A DNA stretch of 64,000 nt from Cupriavidus sp. YR651 (GCF_900101625.1 NZ_FMYZ01000022.1:1-64000), one strand, 5' to 3'; counted from the first letter of the stretch, positions 7,867 through 17,608 are shown. A program made the numbers and translations. The notes: a model not told the origin generated them from the sequence alone.

Positions 7867-9546
7867 GTGTCACGGCCCACCCCTATTCCCCGTACGCCAT
7901 CCGCGTACGCCTATCCGCTGCTCATCAAACAGTTGTTGCATACCCCCCTGGCGGTCAACCCCGAGCAGGAGGTCGTTTATCGCGAGCAGGTTCGGCACTG
8001 TTACTGGACCATGAGGCACCGAATCGGCCAACTGGCCAGCGGCTTGCATTCGCTGGGCGCCGAGCCGGGGGATACGGTCGCAATGATGGACTGGGATAGC
8101 CACCGTTACCTCGAAAGTTATTTCGGCATTCCTATGATGGGCGCGATATTGATGACGGTGAATGTGCGGCTCTCGCCCGAGCAGATCGCCTATACGCTGA
8201 ATCACGCACGGGTCAAACTGCTGATTGTCCACGTGGATTTTCTGCCCATAGTCGAGGCGATCCGTGACCAGCTCGAATCCGTCGAGCGTCTGGTTCTGAT
8301 CGGCGAGGACACGCTCTCCATCGAGAGCACTCCGTTGCCGGAAGGCTTTGTCGCGGAGTACGAAGTGCTTCTGAGCGAGTCTCCACCAGACTATAGCTTT
8401 CCCGACTTCGACGAAAACTCGCGGGCAACGACCTTCTACACAACCGGCACAACAGGGTTGCCCAAGGGCGTGTATTTCAGCCATCGGCAGATCGTGCTCC
8501 ATACGCTGGCGACCATGGCCGCGCTCACTAGTGCCCCGAGGCAGGGACGCGTGCATCGAGACGATGTCTACATGCCGCTTACGCCGATGTTCCATGTGCA
8601 TGCCTGGGGGATGCCCTATGTCGCCACTGCACTCGGCATGAAACAGGTCTATCCGGGGCGATATTCCGCGGATCACCTGCTGCGCCTGGTACAACGCGAG
8701 CGTGTGACGTTTTCCCACGGCGTTCCCACGCTATTGCACATGATTCTCTCGCACCCGGATTCAGCCAGGGTCGACTTGAGCGGCCTGAAGATCATCGTTG
8801 GCGGGTCAGCACTGCCGCGCGGCCTGGCGCAGGCTGCCATCGATCGCGGCATCGATGTGTTCACAGGCTACGGCATGTCGGAGACCTGCCCCATTCTCAC
8901 GCTGGCGCAAGTCAAAACGACGTTACTTGACGATGTCGACACCGAGCTCGACGTGCGCACCAAGACTGGATTGCCTATCCCTCTTGTTGACCTGCGCATC
9001 GTCGATGGCCACATGCGCGATGTCGCGCACGACGGCAAGGCCAGTGGCGAAATTGTGGTGCGGGCACCATGGCTCACGCAAGGCTACCTTGGCAACGCAG
9101 CAGAGTCTGAACACCTTTGGGCCGGTGGCTACCTCCATACCAACGATATCGGCTCGATCGACAGCGATGGCTATCTGCAGGTCACGGACCGCATCAAGGA
9201 TGTGATCAAGAGCGGCGGCGAGTGGGTGTCGTCACTGGAGCTCGAAGACCTGATCTCTCGTCACACTGCCGTCAACGAAGTGGCGGTCATCGGTGTCAAG
9301 GACGTGCGGTGGGGCGAGCGCCCGCTGGCGCTGATCGTACTCCGGCCTGGACAGGCGGCCAATACCACCGACATTCAGGAGCATCTGCGTGAATTCGTCC
9401 GTCGCGGCACCATCTCAAAGTATGCCGTCCCGGACCACGTGGTCTTTGTTGATGCAATCGAGAAAACCAGTGTAGGCAAGATCAACAAACGCCTGCTTCG
9501 CGAAAAGTACCAGACGGCCCAGCCCCCTTCCGTCACCCATCCATAG
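7867..9546 (+). CDS. Acyl-CoA synthetase (AMP-binding, fatty acid CoA ligase type)
   Basis: 559 residues from the GTG at 7867, the usual size. The P-loop-like AMP motif TFYTTGTTGLPKGVYFSHRQ, the MFHVHAWG segment, the GYGMSETCP motif and the hinge with catalytic Lys (DRIKDVIKSGGEW, and KTSVGKINKRLL at the C-terminus) are all present. These enzymes form acyl-AMP and then acyl-CoA in the cytoplasm. Medium- or long-chain acids are likely by similarity. It starts a unit with a DUF485 protein and an ActP-type symporter, suggesting coupled import and activation of a carboxylic acid. GTG at 7867 has GAGGAG eight bases upstream; the longer start at 7807 has an implausible Arg/Pro-rich leader. Confidence 0.9.
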   Translation: MSRPTPIPRTPSAYAYPLLIKQLLHTPLAVNPEQEVVYREQVRHCYWTMRHRIGQLASGLHSLGAEPGDTVAMMDWDSHRYLESYFGIPMMGAILMTVNVRLSPEQIAYTLNHARVKLLIVHVDFLPIVEAIRDQLESVERLVLIGEDTLSIESTPLPEGFVAEYEVLLSESPPDYSFPDFDENSRATTFYTTGTTGLPKGVYFSHRQIVLHTLATMAALTSAPRQGRVHRDDVYMPLTPMFHVHAWGMPYVATALGMKQVYPGRYSADHLLRLVQRERVTFSHGVPTLLHMILSHPDSARVDLSGLKIIVGGSALPRGLAQAAIDRGIDVFTGYGMSETCPILTLAQVKTTLLDDVDTELDVRTKTGLPIPLVDLRIVDGHMRDVAHDGKASGEIVVRAPWLTQGYLGNAAESEHLWAGGYLHTNDIGSIDSDGYLQVTDRIKDVIKSGGEWVSSLELEDLISRHTAVNEVAVIGVKDVRWGERPLALIVLRPGQAANTTDIQEHLREFVRRGTISKYAVPDHVVFVDAIEKTSVGKINKRLLREKYQTAQPPSVTHP

Positions 9547-9613
9547 CCGTGGCAGCCCTGCTAGGCGTGGAACGCGCGTTTTCACTACCAATACAGCTTC
9601 AGGAGACAAAGCC

Positions 9614-9928
9614 ATGCAAGATTCCACAACTACCGAGCGCATCAGGCGCCATCCAAGATTTGGTGAGCTGATCCGCCGGCGCGCCCGACTTTCGTGGACC
9701 CTGCTGGTCCTCGTTCTAGCGCCTTATCTCGCGCTGATGCTTATTGTCGCGCAGGAGCCGCAGCGCCTAGCCCAGTCGCTTCAACCTGGCACATGGCTCA
9801 ACCTCGGCATCGTCATTGCCGTCGGGATCGTGCTGCTGGGTTGGGCCACTACCTGGTTCTACGTACGCCAGGCCAATGGCGAGCTGGAGACGATCGTGCA
9901 GCAGATCCTGTCGGAGGCCGCCCAATGA
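9614..9928 (+). CDS. DUF485 small membrane protein (YjcH-like)
   Basis: 104 residues with two membrane segments at about 27-48 and 62-85 and charged ends. DUF485 proteins are almost always encoded directly upstream of ActP-type sodium/solute symporters and are thought to act as small partners of them. The gene fits: its stop overlaps the start of the symporter gene (ATGA type), implying translational coupling. An AGGAGAC site lies before the ATG. Confidence 0.88.
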   Translation: MQDSTTTERIRRHPRFGELIRRRARLSWTLLVLVLAPYLALMLIVAQEPQRLAQSLQPGTWLNLGIVIAVGIVLLGWATTWFYVRQANGELETIVQQILSEAAQ

Positions 9929-11496
9929 ATCTCCAGGCCATCGCCATGTTCCTGCTCTTTGTCGCGCTAACTCTGGGCATCACGTACCGGGCTGCTTCGC
10001 GCACCCGGACAGCCAACGATTTCTTTACCGCCGGCGGCGGGATCACCGGTACACAGAATGGCCTGGCCGTCGCCGGCGACTACATGTCAGCCGCCACGCT
10101 GCTTGGCGTCGTCAGCCTGGTCTATGCGCGTGGCTTCGACGGGCTACTGTATATCGTCGGCTTTTTCATCGGCTGGCCGGTGATGTTATTCCTGATGGCC
10201 GAGCGGTTGCGCAATCTGGGAAAGTTCACCTTCGTGGACATCATCTCGGACCGGCTTGACCCGGTTAGCACGCGCTGCATCGCCGCGGGCAGCAGCCTGG
10301 TGGTCGTGCTGCTCTACCTGATCGTACAGATGGTTGGCGCGGGCGAGTTGGTGCAGTTGTTGTTCGGCATCGATTATGTTTATGCCGTGGTCGGCGTGGG
10401 CGCGCTGATGATGATCTATGTGACCGTGGGCGGCATGGTCGCGACGACGTGGGTCCAAATCATCAAGGCTGTGTTACTGATGTTTGGCGGCTCTCTGCTG
10501 ATGTTGCTGTCTCTGGCACACTTCGGTTTCAGCTTCGAAACCCTGGCCGCCCGGGCGGTCGCGGTACACCGCGGCGGCCCCGCCCTGCTCGCCCCTGGCA
10601 CTCTCTTCGCCGATCCGATCTCTGCGCTTTCCCTTTGCATGGCGACGGTGCTCGGGCTCTCGGGGCTTCCGCACATCCTGATGCGCTTCTTTACGGTGCC
10701 GAATGCGTGCGAGGCACGCAAGAGCGTGCTGGTGGCCAGCACGTGCATTGGATACATGTTCCTAGCCATGTTCGCCATCGGGCTCGCGGCCATCGTGATT
10801 GTCGGTACTGACCCCCAATACTTTGAAGGAGGTGAGGTCGGGGGAAAGTTGCTCGGCGGTAGCAACATGGTCGCGATGCATCTTGCCAGCGCAACCGGAG
10901 GCAACCTGTTTCTCGGGTTTCTGGCGGCGGTCGCATTTGCCACGATTCTCGCTGTCGTATCGGGCCTGACGCTGGCGGGCGCCTCCGCGATCTCACACGA
11001 TATCTACGCCAATGTACTGTGCCGCGGCAGCGCCACCGAGGCCGCGGAGATCGCCGTCACCAAGAAAGCCACACTGGTCATCGGCGTCATCGCTGTGCTG
11101 TTGGGGATCGGCTTTCGGGGGCAGAACCTCGCGTTCCTGGTCGCACTTGCATTCAACGTGGCCGCCTCGGCAAATTTCCCAGTGCTGGTGCTATCGATGT
11201 ACTGGCGCGACCTGACCAGCCGCGGCGCGGTGTGGGGCATCGTGGCCGGCCTAGTGTCATCGGTCACGCTCGTAGTCCTCTCCCCTGCTGTCTGGAAAAA
11301 CGTGTTGGGACACCCCGTAGCCATCTTTCCCTACGATCATCCTGCGCTGTTTACGGTCCCGTTTGCGTTCCTGATCACCTACCTGTGCTCGCGCTTCGAC
11401 AACAGCGCGCGGGCAAAAGCCGAGCGACAGGCTTTCGACGCGCAACTGGTGCGCGCGCAGACCGGCCATGGGGCTGCGGCAGCGGCCAAGCACTGA
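9925..11496 (+). CDS. actP: Sodium/solute symporter, ActP/MctC acetate-monocarboxylate type
   Basis: 523 residues with about 13 hydrophobic segments, the size of ActP. The SSSF fold is recognisable by ASRTRTANDFFTAGGGITGTQNGLAVAGDYMSAA split over the first helices, and by FTVPNACEARKSVL near residue 255. ActP takes up acetate and other short monocarboxylates with sodium or protons. Position after an acyl-CoA synthetase suggests that the two import and activate the same acid, although the enzyme could prefer longer chains than acetate. The ATG at 9925 overlaps the upstream stop. Gene symbol is by family, not proven substrate. Confidence 0.85.
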   Translation: MNLQAIAMFLLFVALTLGITYRAASRTRTANDFFTAGGGITGTQNGLAVAGDYMSAATLLGVVSLVYARGFDGLLYIVGFFIGWPVMLFLMAERLRNLGKFTFVDIISDRLDPVSTRCIAAGSSLVVVLLYLIVQMVGAGELVQLLFGIDYVYAVVGVGALMMIYVTVGGMVATTWVQIIKAVLLMFGGSLLMLLSLAHFGFSFETLAARAVAVHRGGPALLAPGTLFADPISALSLCMATVLGLSGLPHILMRFFTVPNACEARKSVLVASTCIGYMFLAMFAIGLAAIVIVGTDPQYFEGGEVGGKLLGGSNMVAMHLASATGGNLFLGFLAAVAFATILAVVSGLTLAGASAISHDIYANVLCRGSATEAAEIAVTKKATLVIGVIAVLLGIGFRGQNLAFLVALAFNVAASANFPVLVLSMYWRDLTSRGAVWGIVAGLVSSVTLVVLSPAVWKNVLGHPVAIFPYDHPALFTVPFAFLITYLCSRFDNSARAKAERQAFDAQLVRAQTGHGAAAAAKH

Positions 11497-11525
11497 AACC
11501 CTGGCGTACTCCCTCGTAGGCCAAA

Positions 11526-11942
11526 CTACGACTCAGCATGGGACAACGCGGCATAGAGCGTCGCGTTGTCCCAGTAGGCGCGCATGAATTCGATCCTGGC
11601 CTGGCTGTCCACGCGCGCGATGAAGACGTGTGGCAGCGAGAACGACTGGCCGCGGTTGGCAATCCCCAGCACGTCTCGGGCTTGTGTTCCCGAAATGGTG
11701 ACCTCGGCAATCACGGTGCGCTGGTCGTCGTCGGAATAGATCGCGGTGACCCGATTACTTAAATCAGGGAAGCCATCAATCAGCGTACTCCAGATACTTC
11801 TTCCTGTCTCGCCGACCGGACCCGCCATCATGATAGGGACATAGTCAATCCGCGCGCCTGGTGCGAACAGTGAAAGCATGCCCTTTATGTCATGTGCACG
11901 GTAGCGCGCGAAGAACGTCTCAACGGTCTCGATTTGGCTCAT
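11526..11942 (-). CDS. SnoaL/NTF2-like fold protein
   Basis: 138 residues forming one NTF2-like domain: an N-terminal helix with VETFFARYRAHDIKGMLSLFAPGARIDYVP and a curved sheet with HVFIARVDSQARIEFMRAYWD at the end, as in ester cyclase and steroid isomerase relatives. Members bind small hydrophobic ligands, sometimes as enzymes. No catalytic Asp/His set can be assigned with certainty. It lies downstream of the MalT-like regulator gene on the same strand, 63 bases away. Confidence 0.75.
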   Translation of the reverse strand: MSQIETVETFFARYRAHDIKGMLSLFAPGARIDYVPIMMAGPVGETGRSIWSTLIDGFPDLSNRVTAIYSDDDQRTVIAEVTISGTQARDVLGIANRGQSFSLPHVFIARVDSQARIEFMRAYWDNATLYAALSHAES

Positions 11943-12005
11943 CGTGGGTCTCCCAAAAGGACATGTGAGAAGATGAATCAGTTCACCGCGGGCCTTCGCC
12001 CCCGA

Positions 12006-14858
12006 CTAGTTCCGCGACGCACCTCGTTCCGAGACCAGAGGGAGATCGCGGCCCAAGCCACTGCGGACGGCCTGGATGCGGGAGTTCACCTTCAGCTTCT
12101 CAAAGATATTTTTCAGGTGCCATTTCACCGTTTCCGGTGCGACGCGAATGGCTCGGGCGATCTCCTTGTTAGAAAGCCCTCTCGCGACGTAGTCCAGAAT
12201 CTCCACTTCGCGGGCACTAAGCCTGCTGCCGGTCATTGGCTCTGACTGAAATTGTGCGACAGCGTCGGACACAACGTTAGGTGCACTGGCTTGCGCATCA
12301 AATCCGGCACAGAGCCCGTTCACGTACCAGGCCTCCACATCTGCCGGCAGGATCGCCTGCTGACGCAGGCCATTAAGGATCTCACGCGCCACCGGCCCGG
12401 CATCAAGAAACACGCGATGCAGGCCGTTCTTCTGGCCGTATGCGACTGCAGTCGCCATCGCCTGTAAAGCCTCCGCACCCTGCCCGGCACTATGAAGTGC
12501 GACAGCCAGCACCACCGAAATCTGCGCGATCAGGTACTGCATGCCCGTTGCTCGCAGCTCCGCCTGTACGCCTTGCAGGATATGGGCAGCTTCGGCGGGG
12601 CGGCCACAAGCCACAAGCAGACGGCAATGCGCTACCTGAAAACGCTGCCAAGTCTCCAGGTAGCTGCCCTGCAAAGTCGGCGGCTTCGGCCCTACCAGGG
12701 TTTCCAGATCGTGGCCGATCCGCACGGCACGGCTCAGGTCGCCAGACTGGATGCTGATCCGAATCGCTTCGGCCTTACACGCGACCTGCATGCGCATCCA
12801 TTGCCGGCTCCTGGCAACGGCTTCCGCGTCTTCCAGCATTCGGTAGGCTTCGTCCTGTTTGCCGGCAAGTAACTGTAGCCGTGCCAATGTCACGCAGAAG
12901 CCGACCAGCGGTCCCAGCGAGCACGATTGCAGGGCAATCTCGAGCCGCCCCTCCAGCAATTCGGCGACACGGGCCAAATCATTCCATTCGTAGTGGATGG
13001 CCGCCAGATAGCCGACCGGAAGTACTGAAGCAGCGGACTGTCTGCCGGCACGAGCGTTGGACTCGCGCAGAACATCTTCGAGCGTCTGGACGGCCTCGCC
13101 TAGCCTGCCCTCCACAAACAGGCTGAGCCCAAGCATGCTCTGCCGATACACCACCGCATAGATTGGCGCGTCCGCCCCGGTGCCATAGGTCAGCTTATGC
13201 CGCAAGCGTTCCACATCACCGAACCCGGACGCATAGCTGAGCCCAAAGATCAACGTCGTCAGGCCGATACCCTCTGCCCAAGAACCTGCCGCCGGACCGA
13301 GCTCTAGAACCTTGCGCCCCATTTCTAGCGAGCGTTGGCTCTCATCCGACAGGCCGGCGATCAGCGCCTTGACCGCTTCCAGTTCGACGCGCACCACCGC
13401 AGTCACAGGAAGCCGCCCGCAGCGAATGTCGTCCTCCACCGCTTGCAATGCCGCTCTCGCCGCAACGGTATCCATCGTCAACGCAAGCGCCCAGGCGTGC
13501 GCCAAACGTAGGCGCAGCCGGCCGTGCACCGCCTCTGGGGGTAGCTTGGCGACCCAGCTCAGCAAGATGCGGACGTCACTGGCCTCAACCAGCTTCATCG
13601 CGCATTCCTCTACCCAGCCGGCAGCGCGGCCGACATCGCCGGCCGCCAAGGCATGCTTGACTGCTTCCGTCCAGAGCGATTGCGTCGCAAACCATTCACT
13701 GGCCCGGCGATGCAGTTCGGCTACCAGGTGCGGTTGCTCGCGAACCAGGCGCTTTCTCAGGTAGTCGGCAAACAATGCATGAAAGCGGTACCAGTGGCCT
13801 TCGGCATCTAGCAGCCTGACGAACATATTCCGTGCGACCAACCAGTCCAAGCTCGCATGCGCGGTATCGACACCGACTACCGCATTACACAAGGGCACTG
13901 ACATCCGTTCCAACACCGAGATCTGGAGCAGGAAGGCCTGCAGCGGCTCCGGGATATGAACAAACACGTTCTCGTTAAGATATGCCTCGATGCTGCGCCG
14001 TGCGAAAGGCAAGCGGTCGGCCAAGACGCCGCTCGAATTGTCCCCACTCCATGCAAAAGAGGCTAGCTGCAACCCCGCCACCCAGCCTTCCGTCGCCTGC
14101 AACATAACCTCTGTCTGGGCGGGGCTTAGTACACGGCCTGCAACAGCCGAGAAAAACGCCCGAGTCTCGGCACCGTTGAAGCGCAGCGCCTCCGCGTCCA
14201 GCTTCAGCAGCTGGCCCCGCGCTTCGAAATAGCTGAGAGGAAAGGACGGCTCGCCGCGCCCGGCGACAAGCACGTGCAGGTTATCCGGCGCATAGCGCAG
14301 CAGCCGGAATATTGCTTCGTGAATGGTGGGCGACGCCAGTCGGTCGAAATCATCCAGCACCAGTACCATCTGTCGAGGCTGCGCCGCGACTGCATTGAGC
14401 AGCTCGGCAAACATCGCGTCAGCCGGCGCCAGCGGGTCCGGCTCCAAACGGCAAGAACCGGAGCTACCGACCTCCGTTAAGGTGACACTGCCCCTGTCAT
14501 CGCAGACTTCATTGAAGGCTTCCCTGGCCGCGGCAAGCAGGTAGGCGCCGAACTGGAACAGATCGTCGTCATCACGGTCGATGCTCAGCCAGCCAACAGC
14601 CCAGCCTTCCTCCGCCAGGACTGTCCTCCATTCACTCAGCAGCGATGTCTTGCCGAAGCCGGCAGGCGCGGTCAGCACTGTCAGCTTTCGCTCCATTCCA
14701 GCGCGCAGCAGTGCAGTGGCGCGCTGGCGTTTGATGTAGTGGCGCGTGCGCGGCGGGGACAGCTTGGTCTGGATCAAAGCTGGTGGCCATTGGGGCCGCT
14801 TCCCTGCAACAGCTAGTGAGGATCGGGACATCAAGTGCGCTGGTGGTTGGTGGGACAC
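12006..14858 (-). CDS. MalT-like ATP-dependent LuxR-family activator (STAND ATPase)
   Basis: 950 residues. The Walker A motif APAGFGKTSLLSEW is near residue 65 and the Walker B VLVLDDFDRL near residue 170. A winged-helix and TPR-like helical region with many Ala/Leu repeats spans about 300-850, and a LuxR helix-turn-helix (LSAREVEILDYVARGLSNKEIARAI) is at the C-terminus. STAND activators such as MalT oligomerise on ligand and ATP binding and activate catabolic promoters. The surrounding acyl-CoA genes are the likely targets. GTG at 14858 lies two bases from the stop of the upstream SDR; ATG at 14831 is an alternative. Neither has a strong ribosome site. Confidence 0.9.
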   Translation of the reverse strand: MSHQPPAHLMSRSSLAVAGKRPQWPPALIQTKLSPPRTRHYIKRQRATALLRAGMERKLTVLTAPAGFGKTSLLSEWRTVLAEEGWAVGWLSIDRDDDDLFQFGAYLLAAAREAFNEVCDDRGSVTLTEVGSSGSCRLEPDPLAPADAMFAELLNAVAAQPRQMVLVLDDFDRLASPTIHEAIFRLLRYAPDNLHVLVAGRGEPSFPLSYFEARGQLLKLDAEALRFNGAETRAFFSAVAGRVLSPAQTEVMLQATEGWVAGLQLASFAWSGDNSSGVLADRLPFARRSIEAYLNENVFVHIPEPLQAFLLQISVLERMSVPLCNAVVGVDTAHASLDWLVARNMFVRLLDAEGHWYRFHALFADYLRKRLVREQPHLVAELHRRASEWFATQSLWTEAVKHALAAGDVGRAAGWVEECAMKLVEASDVRILLSWVAKLPPEAVHGRLRLRLAHAWALALTMDTVAARAALQAVEDDIRCGRLPVTAVVRVELEAVKALIAGLSDESQRSLEMGRKVLELGPAAGSWAEGIGLTTLIFGLSYASGFGDVERLRHKLTYGTGADAPIYAVVYRQSMLGLSLFVEGRLGEAVQTLEDVLRESNARAGRQSAASVLPVGYLAAIHYEWNDLARVAELLEGRLEIALQSCSLGPLVGFCVTLARLQLLAGKQDEAYRMLEDAEAVARSRQWMRMQVACKAEAIRISIQSGDLSRAVRIGHDLETLVGPKPPTLQGSYLETWQRFQVAHCRLLVACGRPAEAAHILQGVQAELRATGMQYLIAQISVVLAVALHSAGQGAEALQAMATAVAYGQKNGLHRVFLDAGPVAREILNGLRQQAILPADVEAWYVNGLCAGFDAQASAPNVVSDAVAQFQSEPMTGSRLSAREVEILDYVARGLSNKEIARAIRVAPETVKWHLKNIFEKLKVNSRIQAVRSGLGRDLPLVSERGASRN

Positions 14859-14859
14859 A

Positions 14860-15633
14860 CTAGACGATCACATCCCATTCGTCCGTCTGCTCACGGCGCA
14901 CCATCTCGGCGGCAGACTCAGGTTTTACGGTGCGGTAGCGATGTGAATCGGCGGCAATGACTTCAATCATGGCATCTATCATTTCCTGCGGGTCATGCTG
15001 ATTGTTCAGCGGGCGCCTTGTTCGTGGCCGCATCGCCTGCCGGCCATCCTCCCACCACTGATCCATACTTTCCATGCCAGTATCGTTGAAACCCGTTTGA
15101 TAGGCTCCGGGATTCACCGTCGCGACCTGAACGCCATACGGTTTCAGCTCCTCGCGCATCGATGCGCATAGTGCCTCGACCGCATGCTTGGACGCCGCAT
15201 ATGCTCCCACCCATGGCACTTTGACCAACCCTGCGACAGACGACGTCCAGATGATCTTCCCGCTTCCGCGTCGGATCATCTGCGTGGCAAAGCCCTGCGC
15301 CACCTCAAGTGCGGCGAACACATTGGTCTCGAAGACTCGTCGCACACGCGCGATGGGAATCTCCGCCACCGGCCCTGCCTCCATGAGGCCGGCATTGTTG
15401 AACAGCACGTCGATCTCATATTGAAACGCACGCTGGCGGTCGATCTCATCCAGCACATCGAGCTTGATTACCGTCAGCTGGACGCCCTCAAGGTCGGCCA
15501 CATTGCGCAACTCCGTCACCTGCGGCCAGATATGGGCCCCGGCAATAACCTTATGCCCGCAGCGAGCGAGCCCCAGCGCTACGCCTTTGCCAAAGCCACT
15601 CCCGGCGCCGGTAACCAATACAGTCTTCCCCAT
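14860..15633 (-). CDS. Short-chain dehydrogenase/reductase (SDR)
   Basis: 257 residues. It carries the cofactor motif TGAGSGFGKGVA at residues 7-18, the NNAG motif near 88, catalytic Ser in IIWTSSVAG and the YAASKHA Tyr-Lys pair. The long C-terminal part rich in Arg and Trp is typical of SDRs acting on lipids, steroids or retinoids, but the substrate cannot be read from sequence. It is encoded directly upstream of the MalT-like regulator with almost no gap, so the two are probably cotranscribed. Confidence 0.88.
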   Translation of the reverse strand: MGKTVLVTGAGSGFGKGVALGLARCGHKVIAGAHIWPQVTELRNVADLEGVQLTVIKLDVLDEIDRQRAFQYEIDVLFNNAGLMEAGPVAEIPIARVRRVFETNVFAALEVAQGFATQMIRRGSGKIIWTSSVAGLVKVPWVGAYAASKHAVEALCASMREELKPYGVQVATVNPGAYQTGFNDTGMESMDQWWEDGRQAMRPRTRRPLNNQHDPQEMIDAMIEVIAADSHRYRTVKPESAAEMVRREQTDEWDVIV

Positions 15634-16264
15634 CGCAACGCTCCTGAAGTCACAGACCAGCCGGGAGGAGGTTAGCCGCTACTACTGGGTACGCTTTTCG
15701 CGGTTCGCATATTAGCCCCGCTGCTCAACCATCTTGACAAAGTGAACCGTCTCGCCCGGCCATCGGCCAGTAGCCCGGTCGATATCCGGATACTTCTGAA
15801 GTCCTCAAGACAAGAGGATCTTCTTGCCACTCCTGTTGAACTCTCCTTCACTAGGATCAGCCGAGGTGACGCCGGGTATGACTGTATTAGATGATCGTCG
15901 AAACGAAAGTCAAGCCACAAGGGCATAGGAGACCATCAGAGGGGGGGAAGGCGGGGGGGCTTCCCCGACGATGCCATTTCCTCGCTATTGCCGAGCATCC
16001 TTTGTGCTGTGCCAGAGGCTCGTGGCTAAAGCAGAAAGCCTACTTCGGCATTGCGCCGACATTGCCGAATACCTGGACTGGGCTCCCCCCCCACTTAGGG
16101 AGGCTCCTTGCTATCGCCGCAACGATACGCGGATCATTGCGTTGGCGAGGTTTGTTTCTTCAATCTGATGACGGATCTCCTCTTCCCACAACAACTACTC
16201 GCGAATGGATTCGCAGGCCATTGAGTGACACGTGTAGTTCGAAGCATTCGGGAGTAACTCAACG
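15634..16264. other. Intergenic region with G/C tracts
   Basis: 630 bases with no supported gene. It contains two purine/pyrimidine-strand-biased tracts: runs of seven G at about 15940-15960 next to CTTCCCC, and a C8 tract followed by ACTTAGGGAGG at 16084-16104. The second resembles the motif triplicated at 7681-7751. The promoter of the SDR-regulator unit should lie at its left end. Confidence 0.45.
16082..16107 (+). promoter_or_regulatory. Possible further copy of the C4-N4-G4 motif
   Basis: CCCCCACTTAGGGAGG matches CCCYNATRGGGGAG at most positions (one G short). It is between the SDR-regulator unit and the Tat-signal enoyl-CoA hydratase gene. The match is imperfect and rests on a single copy. 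Confidence 0.3.
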
Positions 16265-16426
16265 ATGCCCGCCGTCGATCTCTGCCTCAGCGATGCCGAA
16301 ATTGCTGACTTAGTCACCTTCATCCGCAGCGCCTGTGGGAAGCAAGTCGCGTCGGTGGAGAGCAATCGCGCCACTCGACTCCGCCGCAAACTACGGGCCG
16401 AGCCCGACCCAGCCGGCCCGAGATAA
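16265..16426 (+). pseudogene. C-terminal remnant of a c-type cytochrome subunit
   Basis: 53 codons reading MPAVDLCLSDAEIADLVTFI then RSACGKQVASVESNRATRL. This matches the tail after the axial Met of dehydrogenase-associated cytochrome c proteins, which usually read MPAF..RLSD.EIADL.TFIRSAWGN. No CXXCH haem motif exists upstream, and a stop lies in frame a few codons before, so only the end of the gene is left. It suggests that a periplasmic alcohol or aldehyde dehydrogenase complex once stood here. Confidence 0.65.
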
Positions 16427-16447
16427 ATTCAACCAAGGATCCCCGCC

Positions 16448-17413
16448 ATGTCGACGATCTCAAGACGTTCCTTTGTCCAATCTATCGGTGCCGCCACACT
16501 CGCGCCAGGAGTATTGGTTGCAGCCGCGGAGGCTAAGGCTGCGGTCGGAAGCTCCGCCCCACCCCAAGGGGCCAGCGCGAATTACGCCGATTACAAGCAT
16601 ATCCAGGTCGCCCAGGATCGCGGCGTCGCCACCGTTACGTTGAACTACCCGCCTTTCAACCTCCTCGACGAGGTACTTTCGGAGGAGTTCGACCGGGTAA
16701 CCCGTCAGCTAGAACAGGATACAAGCGTACGCGTCGTAATCTTGCAGAGCGCCATTCCGAAGTTCTTTATCGCGCACTCTGGCCTGCACCGTGTCGGTTC
16801 GGCGCCGAAAACAACTTCGAATACACGCTCCTTCCGCCTGACCCAGATGCTCGGCGAGCGCCTGCGCAATATGCCGAAGGCTGTCATCGCAAAAGTCGAA
16901 GGCATCGCCCGTGGCGGCGGCTGCGAGATCGCGCTGGCCGCGGACATGTGTTTCGGCGCAATCGGCAAGGCAGTGTTCGGCCAGCCGGAAGTCGTCTGTG
17001 GACTCGTCCCCGGAGGCGGTAACACACAGCGCTTGCCGCGGCGCATGGGGCGCGCCCGCGCCCTCGAGGTACTGCTGGTTGGCGAAGACTTCTCGGCGGA
17101 ACTGGCCGACCACTACGGCTACATCAATCGCGCGCTGCCGGCCGGGGAACTGGGCCCATTTGTGGACAAGCTCGCACGCCGCATTGCGACCTTCCCCCCC
17201 ACTACTATCGCCCACCTGAAAGCGGCTGTCGACATGGGGTCCGACACCTCCTTCTCCGAAGGGCTGTTGATAGAGGCACACGAGGCCGATCTTTGCGTAG
17301 CCAACGACGCGATACAGGCACGCGTGAAAGCGATACTCGCTGCGGGCGCAGAGACCTACGAAGGCGAACTCCACTTCCCCGATCTGTCCGCGAAGTTGCC
17401 GCCCGCCGATTAA
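16448..17413 (+). CDS. Enoyl-CoA hydratase/isomerase family protein with Tat signal
   Basis: 321 residues. The first 32 residues have a twin-arginine signal (SRRSFVQSIGAATLAPGVLV, then an Ala-rich stretch to AEAKA), and a crotonase domain follows from about residue 50. Both positions of the catalytic Glu pair of hydratases appear to be filled: GGGCEIAL and GQPEVVCGLVPGGGNTQRL. The oxyanion segment FIAHSGLHRV departs from the common FxAGADI. The family normally acts on cytoplasmic CoA thioesters, so export is odd. It might not be exported at all, or have a non-CoA substrate. ATG at 16448 has AAGGATC nearby. Confidence 0.8.
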   Translation: MSTISRRSFVQSIGAATLAPGVLVAAAEAKAAVGSSAPPQGASANYADYKHIQVAQDRGVATVTLNYPPFNLLDEVLSEEFDRVTRQLEQDTSVRVVILQSAIPKFFIAHSGLHRVGSAPKTTSNTRSFRLTQMLGERLRNMPKAVIAKVEGIARGGGCEIALAADMCFGAIGKAVFGQPEVVCGLVPGGGNTQRLPRRMGRARALEVLLVGEDFSAELADHYGYINRALPAGELGPFVDKLARRIATFPPTTIAHLKAAVDMGSDTSFSEGLLIEAHEADLCVANDAIQARVKAILAAGAETYEGELHFPDLSAKLPPAD

Positions 17414-17608
17414 GCGATCAAACCTGCCTCCGACCGCTGATTGCCCGCAGGCGCGCGGAGGCCTCGGTACGAGCGGGCAAGTACATGAGACACGGCAAGG
17501 AATCGAAATGCACAACACATGCTGTGATTGAGGGATTTCCCTCATTTGGTGTAAAAGCCAGTGGAAATTTAGCTCCAAAGCTCGTTTTTATTTAGAAGGA
17601 AGTCCATC

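Noticed and set aside
9694..9924. Longer N-terminus for the symporter
   Set aside because: The in-frame extension is antisense-like to the DUF485 gene frame and has no signal; ATG at 9925 fits family starts.
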